From: a bacterium | GTDB lineage: Bacteria; Cyanobacteriota; Vampirovibrionia; Gastranaerophilales; Gastranaerophilaceae | Assembly (NCBI GenBank): GCA_017652265.1 | Contig: JAGCBH010000015.1 | Span: forward strand, 1-64,000 | Length of the DNA stretch: 64,000 bases | Direction of reading: 5' to 3' | In this document: piece after piece, positions 44,419 to 53,232 of the stretch | Position numbering within the stretch: position 1 is the stretch's first letter | How the letters are laid out: each line of letters opens with the position of its first letter | The notes under the pieces: model-generated | The model's input: the letters and a program-made list of their open reading frames with translations, nothing else | What the model was told of the DNA's origin: nothing | The model's database searches: none | Made by a program: the position numbers and the translations under genes

Positions 44419-45307
44419 TTCTGTTCTCCTTATTTTGCTGACGTTTTTCTTTCTGCTGGTGCTGAGAATAAGATAATTGTGAATAAGGGATATCTTCCTC
44501 CTCAAAACGTTGTCTTAAAAAATCTATATTATTTTTTAAATAATTTTCAACAGCCTTATCTCCCGGAATAAAGTTTGCCATAACGCTTCCGTCTTTTGAA
44601 ACACGCATAACAACGGCAATATCATTACCGAAATCAATTCTTACAGCCTGACCTGTTTTAACGGTATTCTGTAATGCATCAAGCAAAGCCTTTGATACAG
44701 TTGCAGTCTTTTGAACAGCTTCATCACCGAAATTAACAGCCTGTTGAATTTCTGCCATTACATTTTGTATTCCGCCTTCATTATTTTGAACAATATCGGC
44801 AAAAAACTTTGCGTCGTCTGCGGTCATTTCAATATTTGAATAATCAAGAGTTTCACCAATATTTTTACTCAAATCAACATCTTTGGTTATTGAAATGTTA
44901 AACAATTCGTTTTTACCTGAAATAATATTTTGAGTATCAATTAGATTTTGAATATTAACAGATAAAATTTCAGCTGGATCAAATTCTGCTTCAGGATTTA
45001 ATTTGGTTCGCTTTTCATTAAATTTCTCATTAATATTTTTAGCAATTAAATTTTCTTTAACATTTTCAGTTTTACTGGCATCCATTTTTATCTCTGTTTC
45101 TTTACCAGAAACTTTAGTTTGCTCTTTATTTTCAGCAACTTTATCCTCAGATTTAGTTTTATTATCAGTTTCTTTCTGAGCATTTTTCATTTCGCTCTCA
45201 AATGAAGCAGATGAAGATTGTTCATTTACTTTATTATTCGAAGTTGTAGTTGTCTGCGTTTGCGTTGTTGATTGTGTTTGAGTTGCTGTTGCGGAATTTA
45301 CTTCCAT
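44411..45307 (-). CDS. FliK-like flagellar hook-length control protein
   Basis: 298 residues from the second ATG; GGAGG overlaps the first ATG of this frame, so it is the ribosome site for the one at 45307. The N-terminal ~110 residues are Thr/Gln/Ser/Lys/Glu-rich and disordered, as in FliK molecular rulers. The last ~90 residues carry the FliK C-domain pattern (VRIDFGNDIAVVMRVSKDGS, then a helix and a Gln/Lys-rich tail). Position between FliJ and a rod/hook gene fits. FliK measures hook length and switches export specificity. Confidence 0.7.
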   Translation of the reverse strand: MEVNSATATQTQSTTQTQTTTTSNNKVNEQSSSASFESEMKNAQKETDNKTKSEDKVAENKEQTKVSGKETEIKMDASKTENVKENLIAKNINEKFNEKRTKLNPEAEFDPAEILSVNIQNLIDTQNIISGKNELFNISITKDVDLSKNIGETLDYSNIEMTADDAKFFADIVQNNEGGIQNVMAEIQQAVNFGDEAVQKTATVSKALLDALQNTVKTGQAVRIDFGNDIAVVMRVSKDGSVMANFIPGDKAVENYLKNNIDFLRQRFEEEDIPYSQLSYSQHQQKEKRQQNKENRNE

Positions 45308-45308
45308 T

Positions 45309-45812
45309 TTAACCTCCATTGGCTATTTGATTATCAATTTCTTGCAATTGTTTCAGAATTTCTTTTTCTTCCTGCTCCGCTTTTTCTTTTGACTGTCTGA
45401 AAAATCTTGTTACACCGAGTTCGGAATATTGTTTTAATTCTGCTTTTTTCTCTTCTTCCAGATAAAGTTCTTTGTTTTTTTCTTTGTGTTTTTCCAGAAC
45501 TTTAACCGCTTGTTCAAGTTTTATAAGTTTTTGAGTTTCAATTTCCAGAATTCTTTGGGCTTCCGCCAGATCTTCCTGTAGTTTTTCCGCTCTGTCCCAC
45601 AAATGTTTTAAATAATTATCATAATATTCAAACATTTTAGGATCGGCCTGACGCATACCGGCTTTGGTCTGAGCAATTTCTTCGTCATTCTTACGAATTT
45701 TTTCCTCAATCTCACGCACAGCCATCTGCGCTTTTTGTACTACTAACACCTGTTCTTCTTTTTTTCGGATTCTGAAATCCAGTATTTTTTGTAATCGGTA
45801 TCGAAAAGGCAT
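45309..45812 (-). CDS. fliJ: Flagellar export chaperone FliJ
   Basis: 167 residues, almost entirely coiled coil. The N-terminus MPFRYRLQKILDFRIRKKEE is characteristic of FliJ ('F-y-LqkvLd-R...E'). FliJ links the export ATPase FliI to the gate FlhA and recycles chaperones. fliI would usually be next to it but is not seen here. First of three tightly packed flagellar genes on this strand. Confidence 0.85.
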   Translation of the reverse strand: MPFRYRLQKILDFRIRKKEEQVLVVQKAQMAVREIEEKIRKNDEEIAQTKAGMRQADPKMFEYYDNYLKHLWDRAEKLQEDLAEAQRILEIETQKLIKLEQAVKVLEKHKEKNKELYLEEEKKAELKQYSELGVTRFFRQSKEKAEQEEKEILKQLQEIDNQIANGG

Positions 45813-45965
45813 AGTTATACTCTCTCGACCTTATTATCAGATATTTCAGCGTTATTTGAAACATCTATATGGATGAGATTAATGATATTTTTAAAAAAGT
45901 CAACGTTATAATATTTTTTGTGCTAGAATTAATTACGTTATCAGATAACTTTTAAGAGGTATATT

Positions 45966-46625
45966 ATGCAGGCACGCAGAGCAGCAAGAGAATTAGCTTT
46001 TATTTTGCTTTCACAAACAGATAAAGATATAGATAAGCTTTCAAAAAACGACTTTTCAAATATAGTCGTAAAATCGGTCAGAACACTTTGTTCCAACGCA
46101 ACGGATGAGTTACAAATAGCACTTGGGACATTGATGGAATACAAAGCAAAAATTACCGACTATGTCGCAAACCACGAAACAAATCTTTCGCGCCCTATTA
46201 ATGCTGAAAATGTTGCCGTACCTGTAGTTATGTCTGATGAATTATTAGAAAAGATTGAACATATGATTAATGTCGGCGAAAAATCGCTTGCGGCACTTGA
46301 AATTGCAGAATTTACAACTTTGGATGCCCAAAATGATGTTCAAAAATTCGCTATTGATATAGCGCTTAAATGCAAAGAAAATTTTGACGAACTGAATAAT
46401 ATTATCCAAAAATACGCAAGAAACTGGGATATTCAAAGACTTGTTACTATGGATAAAAACATTTTAAGAATTGCGCTAATTGAACTTCTTTATATAAAAC
46501 AAACTCCTATAAAAGTCGTTGTTGATGAAGCTCTTGAACTTGCAAAAAAATATTCTACAGATGACAGCACAACATTCATAAATGGAGTTCTTGCAAAGGT
46601 TATTGTTGATTACGGTCTTAATTAA
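45966..46625 (+). CDS. nusB: Transcription antitermination factor NusB
   Basis: 219 residues. The core starts at RRAARELAFILLSQTD and ends with 'WDIQRLVTMDKNILRIALIE', 'PIKVVVDEALELAKKYS' and 'FINGVLAKV', all standard NusB segments. It is ~80 residues longer than E. coli NusB; the extra part lies in the middle, as in cyanobacterial NusB. It promotes antitermination at rRNA operons with NusE. Its TAA shares a base with the ATG of ftsY. Confidence 0.9.
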   Translation: MQARRAARELAFILLSQTDKDIDKLSKNDFSNIVVKSVRTLCSNATDELQIALGTLMEYKAKITDYVANHETNLSRPINAENVAVPVVMSDELLEKIEHMINVGEKSLAALEIAEFTTLDAQNDVQKFAIDIALKCKENFDELNNIIQKYARNWDIQRLVTMDKNILRIALIELLYIKQTPIKVVVDEALELAKKYSTDDSTTFINGVLAKVIVDYGLN

Positions 46626-47539
46626 TGTTTGAATTTTTTAAGGAAAAATTTGATAATCTCAAAAATGTGCTGAGAAATTCAACACAAAATCTTGATGGCG
46701 CAATATCTTCAATAGAAGATGAAGAGGATTTTTCGGATTTTGTCTTGGATGATATGGAAGATATGCTTATTCAGGCCGATTTGGGTGTATCACTTGCATC
46801 GGAATTGACTGATAAATTAAGAAAATCATCAAATATTAAACCCGTACAGGTAAAAAGCTTTTTGAAAGAAGAATTTTTGAAAATTCTCAATTCCGCAGGT
46901 GCCACAGAACTAAATTATAAACCGAACGAACTGAATATTTATTTTATAACAGGAGTAAACGGTGCAGGCAAAACAACGCTTATCGGCAAACTGGCATATC
47001 AGTTTAAACAGGAAGGCAAAAAAGTTTTAATAGCGGCAGGTGACACCTTTAGAGCCGCAGCGGAAGAACAGCTTGATATCTGGTCAAAAAGAGCGGGAGC
47101 AGACATTGTCAGAAAGGATAAAATTGACCCTGCCGCCGTTGTCTATGAAGCAATCCAAAAAGCAAAAGCCGAAAATTATGATATTCTCCTCATAGACACC
47201 GCAGGCAGACTTCAAAACAAATTCAACCTGATGGAAGAACTGAATAAAATCAAATCCGTTATAGACAAAAATGCACCTGATAACTTAAGAGAAAGCATCA
47301 TTGTAATAGATGCAAACACAGGTCAGAACGGCTTGTCGCAGGCAAAAACGTTTAAAGAAATTACAAACATAACATCAGTTGCCCTAACAAAACTTGACGG
47401 CTCCGCTAAAGGCGCTATTGTCTTAGCAATCGCAAAAGAGCTCAGTCTGCCAGTCAAACTAATAGGTGTCGGCGAAAAAATCAGCGATATAAAATCTTTT
47501 AATGCGGAAGATTTTATCAATGCACTTTTAGAGGTTTAA
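46625..47539 (+). CDS. ftsY: Signal recognition particle receptor FtsY
   Basis: 304 residues: short N domain, then the NG GTPase with GVNGAGKTTLIGKLA (G1), DTFRAAAEEQL (insertion box), DTAGRLQNK (G3) and TKLDGSAKG (G4). Lacks the long acidic A domain of E. coli FtsY, as do many bacterial forms. Receives ribosome-SRP complexes at the membrane. Translationally coupled to nusB (TAATG). Confidence 0.92.
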   Translation: MFEFFKEKFDNLKNVLRNSTQNLDGAISSIEDEEDFSDFVLDDMEDMLIQADLGVSLASELTDKLRKSSNIKPVQVKSFLKEEFLKILNSAGATELNYKPNELNIYFITGVNGAGKTTLIGKLAYQFKQEGKKVLIAAGDTFRAAAEEQLDIWSKRAGADIVRKDKIDPAAVVYEAIQKAKAENYDILLIDTAGRLQNKFNLMEELNKIKSVIDKNAPDNLRESIIVIDANTGQNGLSQAKTFKEITNITSVALTKLDGSAKGAIVLAIAKELSLPVKLIGVGEKISDIKSFNAEDFINALLEV

Positions 47540-47540
47540 A

Positions 47541-48179
47541 ATGATTCTTGAGAGCATAAAAACCGTTTTAAATAATGATATTAGCCTTATAGGAACAAAT
47601 GGGAAAAATCCTGTATTGATAATCGGTGTTGTGCACGGAGATGAGCCTCAGGGCGAATTTTTAATCAGAAATTACCTTGAAACACACAGCGAAATTCCGA
47701 ATAATATTTTATTTATTCCAGCTCTAAACCCTGACGGACTGGAATTAAATACCCGCACGAACGCAAACGGTATAGACATAAACAGAAATTTTCCGACCGA
47801 TAATTGGGAAAAATCTTCCGGTACTGACGATAGCGGAGAACTTAACAGATATTTCGGCGGGGAAAGCCCAAATAGTGAAATTGAAACACAATTCGTGATT
47901 AATGTAATTGAAAAATATGAACCTTCACTGATAATAACCCTTCACACGCCTTTTAAAGTAGTGAATTTTGACGGTCCCGCAAAAGAAATTGCAGAAAAAA
48001 TAGGACAAATATTCAGTTATCCCACAGAAGAAAGTATCGGCTATCCGACACCGGGCAGTTTCGGCACATGGGCAGGAATTGAACGCAACATTCCAATTTT
48101 AACAATAGAAATGGATGAAGAAATACCGCAGGAAGATTTAATTACACCGTTTAATGAAATGATTGAAATATTAAGTTAA
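47541..48179 (+). CDS. M14-type zinc carboxypeptidase, MpaA-like
   Basis: 212 residues. Zinc ligands: HGDE (His and Glu at ~34-37) and the His of ITLHTPF (~134); catalytic Glu in TIEMDEEIP (~196). NPDGLELNTRTNANGIDINR matches the substrate Arg/Asn motif of M14 enzymes. Size and the HGDEPQGE wording resemble MpaA, which cleaves murein tripeptide during wall recycling, and the succinylglutamate desuccinylase group. nagZ, another recycling enzyme, is within 2.5 kb. AGAGG lies six bases before the ATG. Confidence 0.75.
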   Translation: MILESIKTVLNNDISLIGTNGKNPVLIIGVVHGDEPQGEFLIRNYLETHSEIPNNILFIPALNPDGLELNTRTNANGIDINRNFPTDNWEKSSGTDDSGELNRYFGGESPNSEIETQFVINVIEKYEPSLIITLHTPFKVVNFDGPAKEIAEKIGQIFSYPTEESIGYPTPGSFGTWAGIERNIPILTIEMDEEIPQEDLITPFNEMIEILS

Positions 48180-48210
48180 AAAAAGGAGCTGCATTTAGCA
48201 ACTCCTTTTT
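48178..48210 (+). terminator. Terminator of the nusB-ftsY-mpaA-like operon
   Basis: AAAAAGGAG...TGC and GCA...CTCCTTTTT form an interrupted stem followed by T residues. Confidence 0.75.
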
Positions 48211-48238
48211 AATACCATCTTTTTCTTTATTTAATTTC

Positions 48239-49411
48239 TTATGCGTTGAATGTTTTGAAACTTTTTTCAACGTTATTTTTGATTACGCTGGATACCGCAT
48301 CAATTTCTGTCTGAATTGCTTTTTGTTCGGTATCAAGTTGTTTCAATCTCAATTCAAGGTTTTTATCTTCTGCCTGCACGATTTCAATTTTAGCGTTAAC
48401 TTCTTGTATACGTTTGTCGTATTGTGCTTTATCGTATTCGTACTGGTTCATAGCATCTAAGTATGCATCACTATCAGTTATTGTGTTCGTTGATAATGAA
48501 TATGTTAATCTGCTGCCATCAGCGCCAATAATCGTAATATTTGTATAACGACCTGTTGCATCTTGTTCTAAGAAAGCATCCACATTTTTGATTTCATCAG
48601 TAACGTTTGCGGAACCTCTTGTATAAGCGCCTATTGAAGATACTGATCTTTGTGTTTCGTCGTTATATACTGCATTTTCCAAAACTTTTCTGTTGTAGAA
48701 TTCCGGTGCTGAGATACCTGTTGTGGTATTTAATACATATCTTACTTCCCAGTCATCCGTTGTACCGCCGTAGCCGCCTTCACGTAATCTGTCGAGATAG
48801 AATTTTTCCTCAACCGACAAACCTTTAAACTGTTCGGCATTCAATTGGTTATAGTAACCGTTTAACGGATAATAAGCGGGATTAACCGTAACATTTATCG
48901 CTGAAATGTCACCTGTATATGCTGTTGACGTACCAGTATAATAATATACGCCATTTCTAAGATCTAAAGCTTGCGTACCAACTTTAAATTCAATGCCAGT
49001 CCATTCATCCAGTTTTCTTAAATATTCACCACCTATTTTGAACTCCCAAGTAGATGGGGTTTGAGGCGTAGTACCCGGAACTCTCGTAACAATTGACGGT
49101 GTTGTTGAAACGATAGCATTATCGTCAGTATATGTTCTTAAATAACTAACCGTATATTGACCGTTCGGTCTTGCTATCATTTGCGTCAGCTGGTTTGTTA
49201 AAGATCCGTCTGAGAACGAATATACCGTAGTTGTATAATCCGTTGCTGCCGGAGCTACCGGAACTGACATTGTTAACAAATCATTGTAATAAGCTGCTGA
49301 TTTGTTTGATAACGCAGTCCTTTGCTGGTTGATCTGCTGACCTTCGTACTCTGTATTAGTTTTTCTTGCCGTTAGGCCCAAGAAACGAGCCTGTGATGCT
49401 GCCATACCCAT
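48239..49411 (-). CDS. Protein with MGMAASQARFLGLTARK N-terminus, flagellum-associated candidate
   Basis: 390 residues from the ATG at 49411, with AAGGA eight bases upstream; an in-frame extension of 31 codons lacks a ribosome site. The N-terminal ~45 residues form an amphipathic helix with the sequence MGMAASQARFLGLTARKTN, a start I associate with a group of proteins common in Gastranaerophilales. The middle is beta-rich with Thr/Tyr/Gly (~50-300). The C-terminal ~75 residues are a coiled coil ('QAEDKNLELRLKQLDTEQKA'). Helical ends around a beta middle recall flagellar axial proteins, and flagellar genes lie 3 kb away, but this is inference. Confidence 0.6.
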   Translation of the reverse strand: MGMAASQARFLGLTARKTNTEYEGQQINQQRTALSNKSAAYYNDLLTMSVPVAPAATDYTTTVYSFSDGSLTNQLTQMIARPNGQYTVSYLRTYTDDNAIVSTTPSIVTRVPGTTPQTPSTWEFKIGGEYLRKLDEWTGIEFKVGTQALDLRNGVYYYTGTSTAYTGDISAINVTVNPAYYPLNGYYNQLNAEQFKGLSVEEKFYLDRLREGGYGGTTDDWEVRYVLNTTTGISAPEFYNRKVLENAVYNDETQRSVSSIGAYTRGSANVTDEIKNVDAFLEQDATGRYTNITIIGADGSRLTYSLSTNTITDSDAYLDAMNQYEYDKAQYDKRIQEVNAKIEIVQAEDKNLELRLKQLDTEQKAIQTEIDAVSSVIKNNVEKSFKTFNA

Positions 49412-49531
49412 GACATTATTCCTTTCGCTTTTTGTGTGAACCGAGAGCATACTCTCTTTCACTTTTCGTATTTCCTTATTCTGCATGTCGGCACACTTGA
49501 TCAAAAACTTTAGCTTTTGGTTCTATATTTG

Positions 49532-50497
49532 TTACAAAACTTTACATTTCAAGGAGTATATTCTCTCAAATGACGCATCGATACTGGATTTTAGAGTTTT
49601 ATCATTTACAGCTTTTTTAATAATATTTTCTATTGCATTAATAATTTCTTCAGGCGAATTTCTGTAAATAAACATATTTAATCCGGCTTTAATCCCTTTT
49701 ATACAGGCTTCCGTCGGCTCATACAGGTCGGAAACACCTTTCATTACCATATCATCAGAAATTATAATCCCTTCAAATTCCAGATTATTACGCAGATAAC
49801 CCAGTGCATTTTCACTCAAAGAAGCGGGCATAACCTCTCTGTCAAAGCAAGTACAGTGAAGATGCGCTGCCATAATCATTGGAATACCGTCTTTAATTGA
49901 TGCTTTAAACGGCGCAATATGGGTATTTTCCATCTCCTTTAATGACAAATCTATTTCAGGCAGCGTCAAATGGCTGTCCGCATTAGCATCGCCGTGGCCG
50001 GGAAAATGCTTAACACACGGGATAATACCGCTTTTTAAATATTCTGAACTAACAATTTTTTCAGCTTTTATAACATCTTCCGGATTTGAAGAAAACGCTC
50101 TTTCACCTATTATAGGATTATTTGGATTAGTATTTACATCAATACAGGGAGCAAAGTTCAGATTAAACCCGTATTCTTTCAGTTCTGCTGCAATTTTTTC
50201 TGTCTGTTCTTTTAAAACGCCTTTTTCAAAAGCATATCTGGCGCTCAAATATTTTTTACCGTTATGAATATTTTCTGTTCTTTCAACTCGCCCGCCTTCC
50301 TGGTCAATTGAGATAAAAGGCGGGAATTTGGCAATATTCTTACATTCCGCAACTAATTCCTTTATCTGCTCAGGCGTCTGAATATCTTTAGTAAAAAAGA
50401 TAACACCGCCCAAGCCCTCTTTCAGAGCCTCTTTATACCCGCCTCCATCGGTACCGAGTATAAACATTTGGTAAACTTTTTCCTTCAAACTAACCAT
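49532..50497 (-). CDS. nagZ: Beta-N-acetylhexosaminidase, glycoside hydrolase family 3
   Basis: 321 residues. GH3 NagZ signatures: DQEGGRVERT, 'PCVKHFPGHGDANADSH' (catalytic His/Asp loop) and IISDDMVMKGV (nucleophile Asp). Cytoplasmic NagZ removes GlcNAc from anhydro-muropeptides during wall recycling. It lacks a signal peptide and has the single-domain length typical of NagZ (~330). No Shine-Dalgarno; TAAAAT lies seven bases before the ATG, so the message may be leaderless. Confidence 0.9.
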   Translation of the reverse strand: MVSLKEKVYQMFILGTDGGGYKEALKEGLGGVIFFTKDIQTPEQIKELVAECKNIAKFPPFISIDQEGGRVERTENIHNGKKYLSARYAFEKGVLKEQTEKIAAELKEYGFNLNFAPCIDVNTNPNNPIIGERAFSSNPEDVIKAEKIVSSEYLKSGIIPCVKHFPGHGDANADSHLTLPEIDLSLKEMENTHIAPFKASIKDGIPMIMAAHLHCTCFDREVMPASLSENALGYLRNNLEFEGIIISDDMVMKGVSDLYEPTEACIKGIKAGLNMFIYRNSPEEIINAIENIIKKAVNDKTLKSSIDASFERIYSLKCKVL

Positions 50498-50543
50498 ATA
50501 CGCTATTTTAGCACTAACTGCAATATGATAAAAATCTGTTAAT

Positions 50544-51233
50544 TTACTTTACATGCTCATCCAGATACCACGCACCGTAACCCGTTGTTGAAGCCATATT
50601 GTTACTCACATCACCGGAATTTTGAAGTGCTATACGCCTGAATGCAAAGTTATTCGCCTTATTAAATTCAAAAAGATCCGGCAAAATTTTATAGGCCGAT
50701 AAGTCCATAAAGGTCAAATGCCTAGCCTCATTATATTCAATTTCTTCAGCGTGAAACTCATCCGCTCTCCGTGCATCGTTATAACACATACCGATACTCA
50801 TTGTTGTAAGTATAACAAACAGACATTCCCCCCAGTACTCTTCAATTATGGATTTTATAACACCACGCTCAACATTATGAAAAAACAAAGGAAAACATTT
50901 AAAATCTTTCCTGTGTTTGCGCAAATATTTAATATGCGGAAACAACAATTCTTCCCGCTCAAATTCCATATCCTCAAACTGAAGATTTCTTTTTAAACGA
51001 AATTTTTCAAGAAAAGCACGGTCAAAATGCGCATAATCTTCTATTTTGGCAAATTCCTGAGGATTAAACGTCAGCAATTCCGATGTACAGTAGTTGTAAG
51101 ACGGCCCGATAAAAAATATAAACTTAGGTTCTTCGGGGAAGTGAGAATATCCCACATCAAGGAATAAGTCATAATTACAATACATACCATACGGCATAAT
51201 CAGCATGCGCGATTTTTTATCATTCAAACTCAT
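50544..51233 (-). CDS. Possible divergent MEMO/AmmB-like protein
   Basis: 229 residues, no signal or membrane helix. 'LIMPYGMYCNYDLFLDVGYS', FIFFIGPSYNY, 'FEREELLFPHIKYLRKHRK' and LTTMSIGM recall in order the PHAGY-Y-G, FILGPSH, H-iE-qlPfL and tSDfsH elements of the MEMO family (Mho1; AmmeMemoRadiSam protein B), but several metal-ligand His are replaced. If it belongs there it has lost the usual metal site. Otherwise unknown. An AT-rich stretch without a Shine-Dalgarno precedes the ATG. Confidence 0.4.
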   Translation of the reverse strand: MSLNDKKSRMLIMPYGMYCNYDLFLDVGYSHFPEEPKFIFFIGPSYNYCTSELLTFNPQEFAKIEDYAHFDRAFLEKFRLKRNLQFEDMEFEREELLFPHIKYLRKHRKDFKCFPLFFHNVERGVIKSIIEEYWGECLFVILTTMSIGMCYNDARRADEFHAEEIEYNEARHLTFMDLSAYKILPDLFEFNKANNFAFRRIALQNSGDVSNNMASTTGYGAWYLDEHVK

Positions 51234-51311
51234 AATATTATTTTATAATCACATTACTAATTTTTTAACTCACCATTTGGCTAGTTTTTTAAAATTTAAT
51301 TATAGCATATT

Positions 51312-51330
51312 TACGTACTGTGTGTACGTA
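51312..51330. promoter_or_regulatory. Inverted repeat, candidate operator of the XRE regulator
   Basis: TACGTAC, five bases, GTACGTA: a perfect 7-5-7 inverted repeat centred ~44 bases upstream of the XRE gene and within the divergent promoter region. Its size suits an XRE dimer; binding is inferred. Confidence 0.45.
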
Positions 51331-51364
51331 TATTTTGTAAAAATTTACATTTAGACTTTAAACA

Positions 51365-51586
51365 ATGAATTACGGCGATTTTTATAAAAAATTAGGAAAA
51401 AATATTAAAAAGAGACGGCTTGAATTGAATTTAACACAACAAACATTAGCCGAAAAAATAAACCGATCTTTGAATTTTGTCGGCAAAATTGAAGTTGCTT
51501 TTTCAAAACCATCACTGAAAACACTTATTGACATTGCAAACGCAATGGACACATCAGTATCAGAACTCTGCAATTTTAAGAAATAA
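51365..51586 (+). CDS. XRE-family helix-turn-helix regulator
   Basis: 73 residues, a single HTH_3 domain: 'LGKNIKKRRLELNLTQQTLA' with the recognition helix near 'INRSLNFVGKIE'. No ligand or protease domain. No Shine-Dalgarno is evident. Targets unknown; the inverted repeat just upstream suggests it regulates itself and perhaps the divergent gene at 51233. Confidence 0.85.
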   Translation: MNYGDFYKKLGKNIKKRRLELNLTQQTLAEKINRSLNFVGKIEVAFSKPSLKTLIDIANAMDTSVSELCNFKK

Positions 51587-51714
51587 CAATCCAAATATCC
51601 ATGCCTGTTAATAATTGTTAATATTTTTCTTTTTATTGGCAATTATAGGAGCTGAAATTTCTTTAATTATATATAGAGTATATATATATTTTTTTGTTAA
51701 AAAAGGATTAAGAG

Positions 51715-53232
51715 ATGCAAGTAAACGGAGTGTTTGGCAACAATACACCAGATAATAGGAGAGTTTTATCGCAAAACTCAATAAGTGAAAACGGCTCAAT
51801 ATTTTTATCATTCAACGATACTGACGGAAAAATTGATGCAAATGATATTCAGTACTCAAATGATAAAGCAATGGAGCTTGCGGCTCCTTATTTTGCATTT
51901 CTTGTAAGTTATTGCGACGGTGAACATGAATGGACTCCGTTTATGCTGGAAATGGTAACAAGATTAATAGATTCCGTAAACACTGCTTATGAAAATTATA
52001 ATGAAAATTACAACATAACCCAAACCCCATTTGGCGGAATTTCACTAACTGATGAAAATGGAAATAGCGTTTTGGATGTAAGAGCCGGAAACAATAGCGT
52101 AACATCCATTACCGACTACACAAACAATACAAAAACCAGTATCAAAAAATATGCAGATAGCAGTTACATAACGGAATATGCTCTTGATCCCGACACAAAA
52201 GAACTGGCTGGAACAACTTCAGAAAAGAAATATCGCCAAGATGAAAGTTTATACAGTGTAAATGAGACAAATGGTCTTAAAGAGATTTACAACACATCCG
52301 GACAATTGTACATGCGTTCATACTACCAAAATACTGATGAAGGCAGAATTCTTGTCAAAGAAAAGTATCAGGATGGTAATCTCAGACACAAAACAACTTA
52401 TAACATTGCCGAAAACGGCAGAGAGAGGATTCAAAGCCGTGTTGTATACGAAAACGGACAAGAAATAACAGTTACAAAATATGAAAATAATAGAGTAGTA
52501 TCTTTTACAGATAACAGAATCACTGATAACAACAAATTTTTTGATGAAACAAAATTAGACGGAAGATTTGAAGGGCCTATACGGCAAGGTCTTTCCGGTG
52601 TCTGTTACATGGCAAGTATCGTTAACAGCATGATTCTTTCAAAGAATAGTCAAAACCTTAAGGATTTGAATGATGTTGTTACTTATGATTATGAGGCAGG
52701 AATTGCCACTGTTAAATTTTTAGGTCTTGGATGCGCTTATGAAATACCTCTGGAAGACATTGATATAAACATGACCAGATTTGGAACAAATGATCCTGAT
52801 TTTCCGGCTATCGGCCTTGCTTATGAAAAATATTTAATCGGCGAAGACGGAATAAATATAAAAGAAAAACCTCAAGCTCAACCAGGCTCGTCATTTTATA
52901 TGCAGATTCGTGATAGCATAGTTGACAACCACGATCCTGCTAATTTTTACTATGCTTTAACCGGAAAAATAATGAAATCTGCAAAATTAAGCGAATCTGA
53001 CAGTTTTGGAAAAGCCAAAGCCAGTTTGGAAAAAGGCGGTATAGTTAATGCCGGAACCCCGCCTTATAATGTAAACAGCAGTGACAAATTCCTGCCAAGC
53101 CACAACTATGCTGTAATAGAAATAGATGAAGAAAATGACAGAGTTGTCTTGTATGAGCCAAACCTTGAAGAATACAAAGAAGCAACAATTGAAGAATTTA
53201 AACGTGAATTTTTAGTTGTTTTCTATACTTAG
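51715..53232 (+). CDS. Calpain/papain-like cysteine protease with repeat region
   Basis: 505 residues, no signal peptide. Residues ~100-265 are a beta-rich, YD/RHS- or MORN-like repeat region ('LKEIYNTSGQLYMRSYYQN', 'KYQDGNLRHKTTYN'). The C-terminal ~225 residues carry papain-fold residues at the correct spacing: Gln291 and Cys297 in RQGLSGVCYMAS (compare papain QGxCGSCW), His463 in SHNYAVIEID and Asn483 in VVLYEPN. This resembles clan CA family C2 (calpain) proteases of bacteria. AGGATTAAGAG precedes the ATG. Its stop codon overlaps that of ribD on the other strand by two bases. A processing protease or secreted effector; substrate unknown. Confidence 0.65.
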   Translation: MQVNGVFGNNTPDNRRVLSQNSISENGSIFLSFNDTDGKIDANDIQYSNDKAMELAAPYFAFLVSYCDGEHEWTPFMLEMVTRLIDSVNTAYENYNENYNITQTPFGGISLTDENGNSVLDVRAGNNSVTSITDYTNNTKTSIKKYADSSYITEYALDPDTKELAGTTSEKKYRQDESLYSVNETNGLKEIYNTSGQLYMRSYYQNTDEGRILVKEKYQDGNLRHKTTYNIAENGRERIQSRVVYENGQEITVTKYENNRVVSFTDNRITDNNKFFDETKLDGRFEGPIRQGLSGVCYMASIVNSMILSKNSQNLKDLNDVVTYDYEAGIATVKFLGLGCAYEIPLEDIDINMTRFGTNDPDFPAIGLAYEKYLIGEDGINIKEKPQAQPGSSFYMQIRDSIVDNHDPANFYYALTGKIMKSAKLSESDSFGKAKASLEKGGIVNAGTPPYNVNSSDKFLPSHNYAVIEIDEENDRVVLYEPNLEEYKEATIEEFKREFLVVFYT

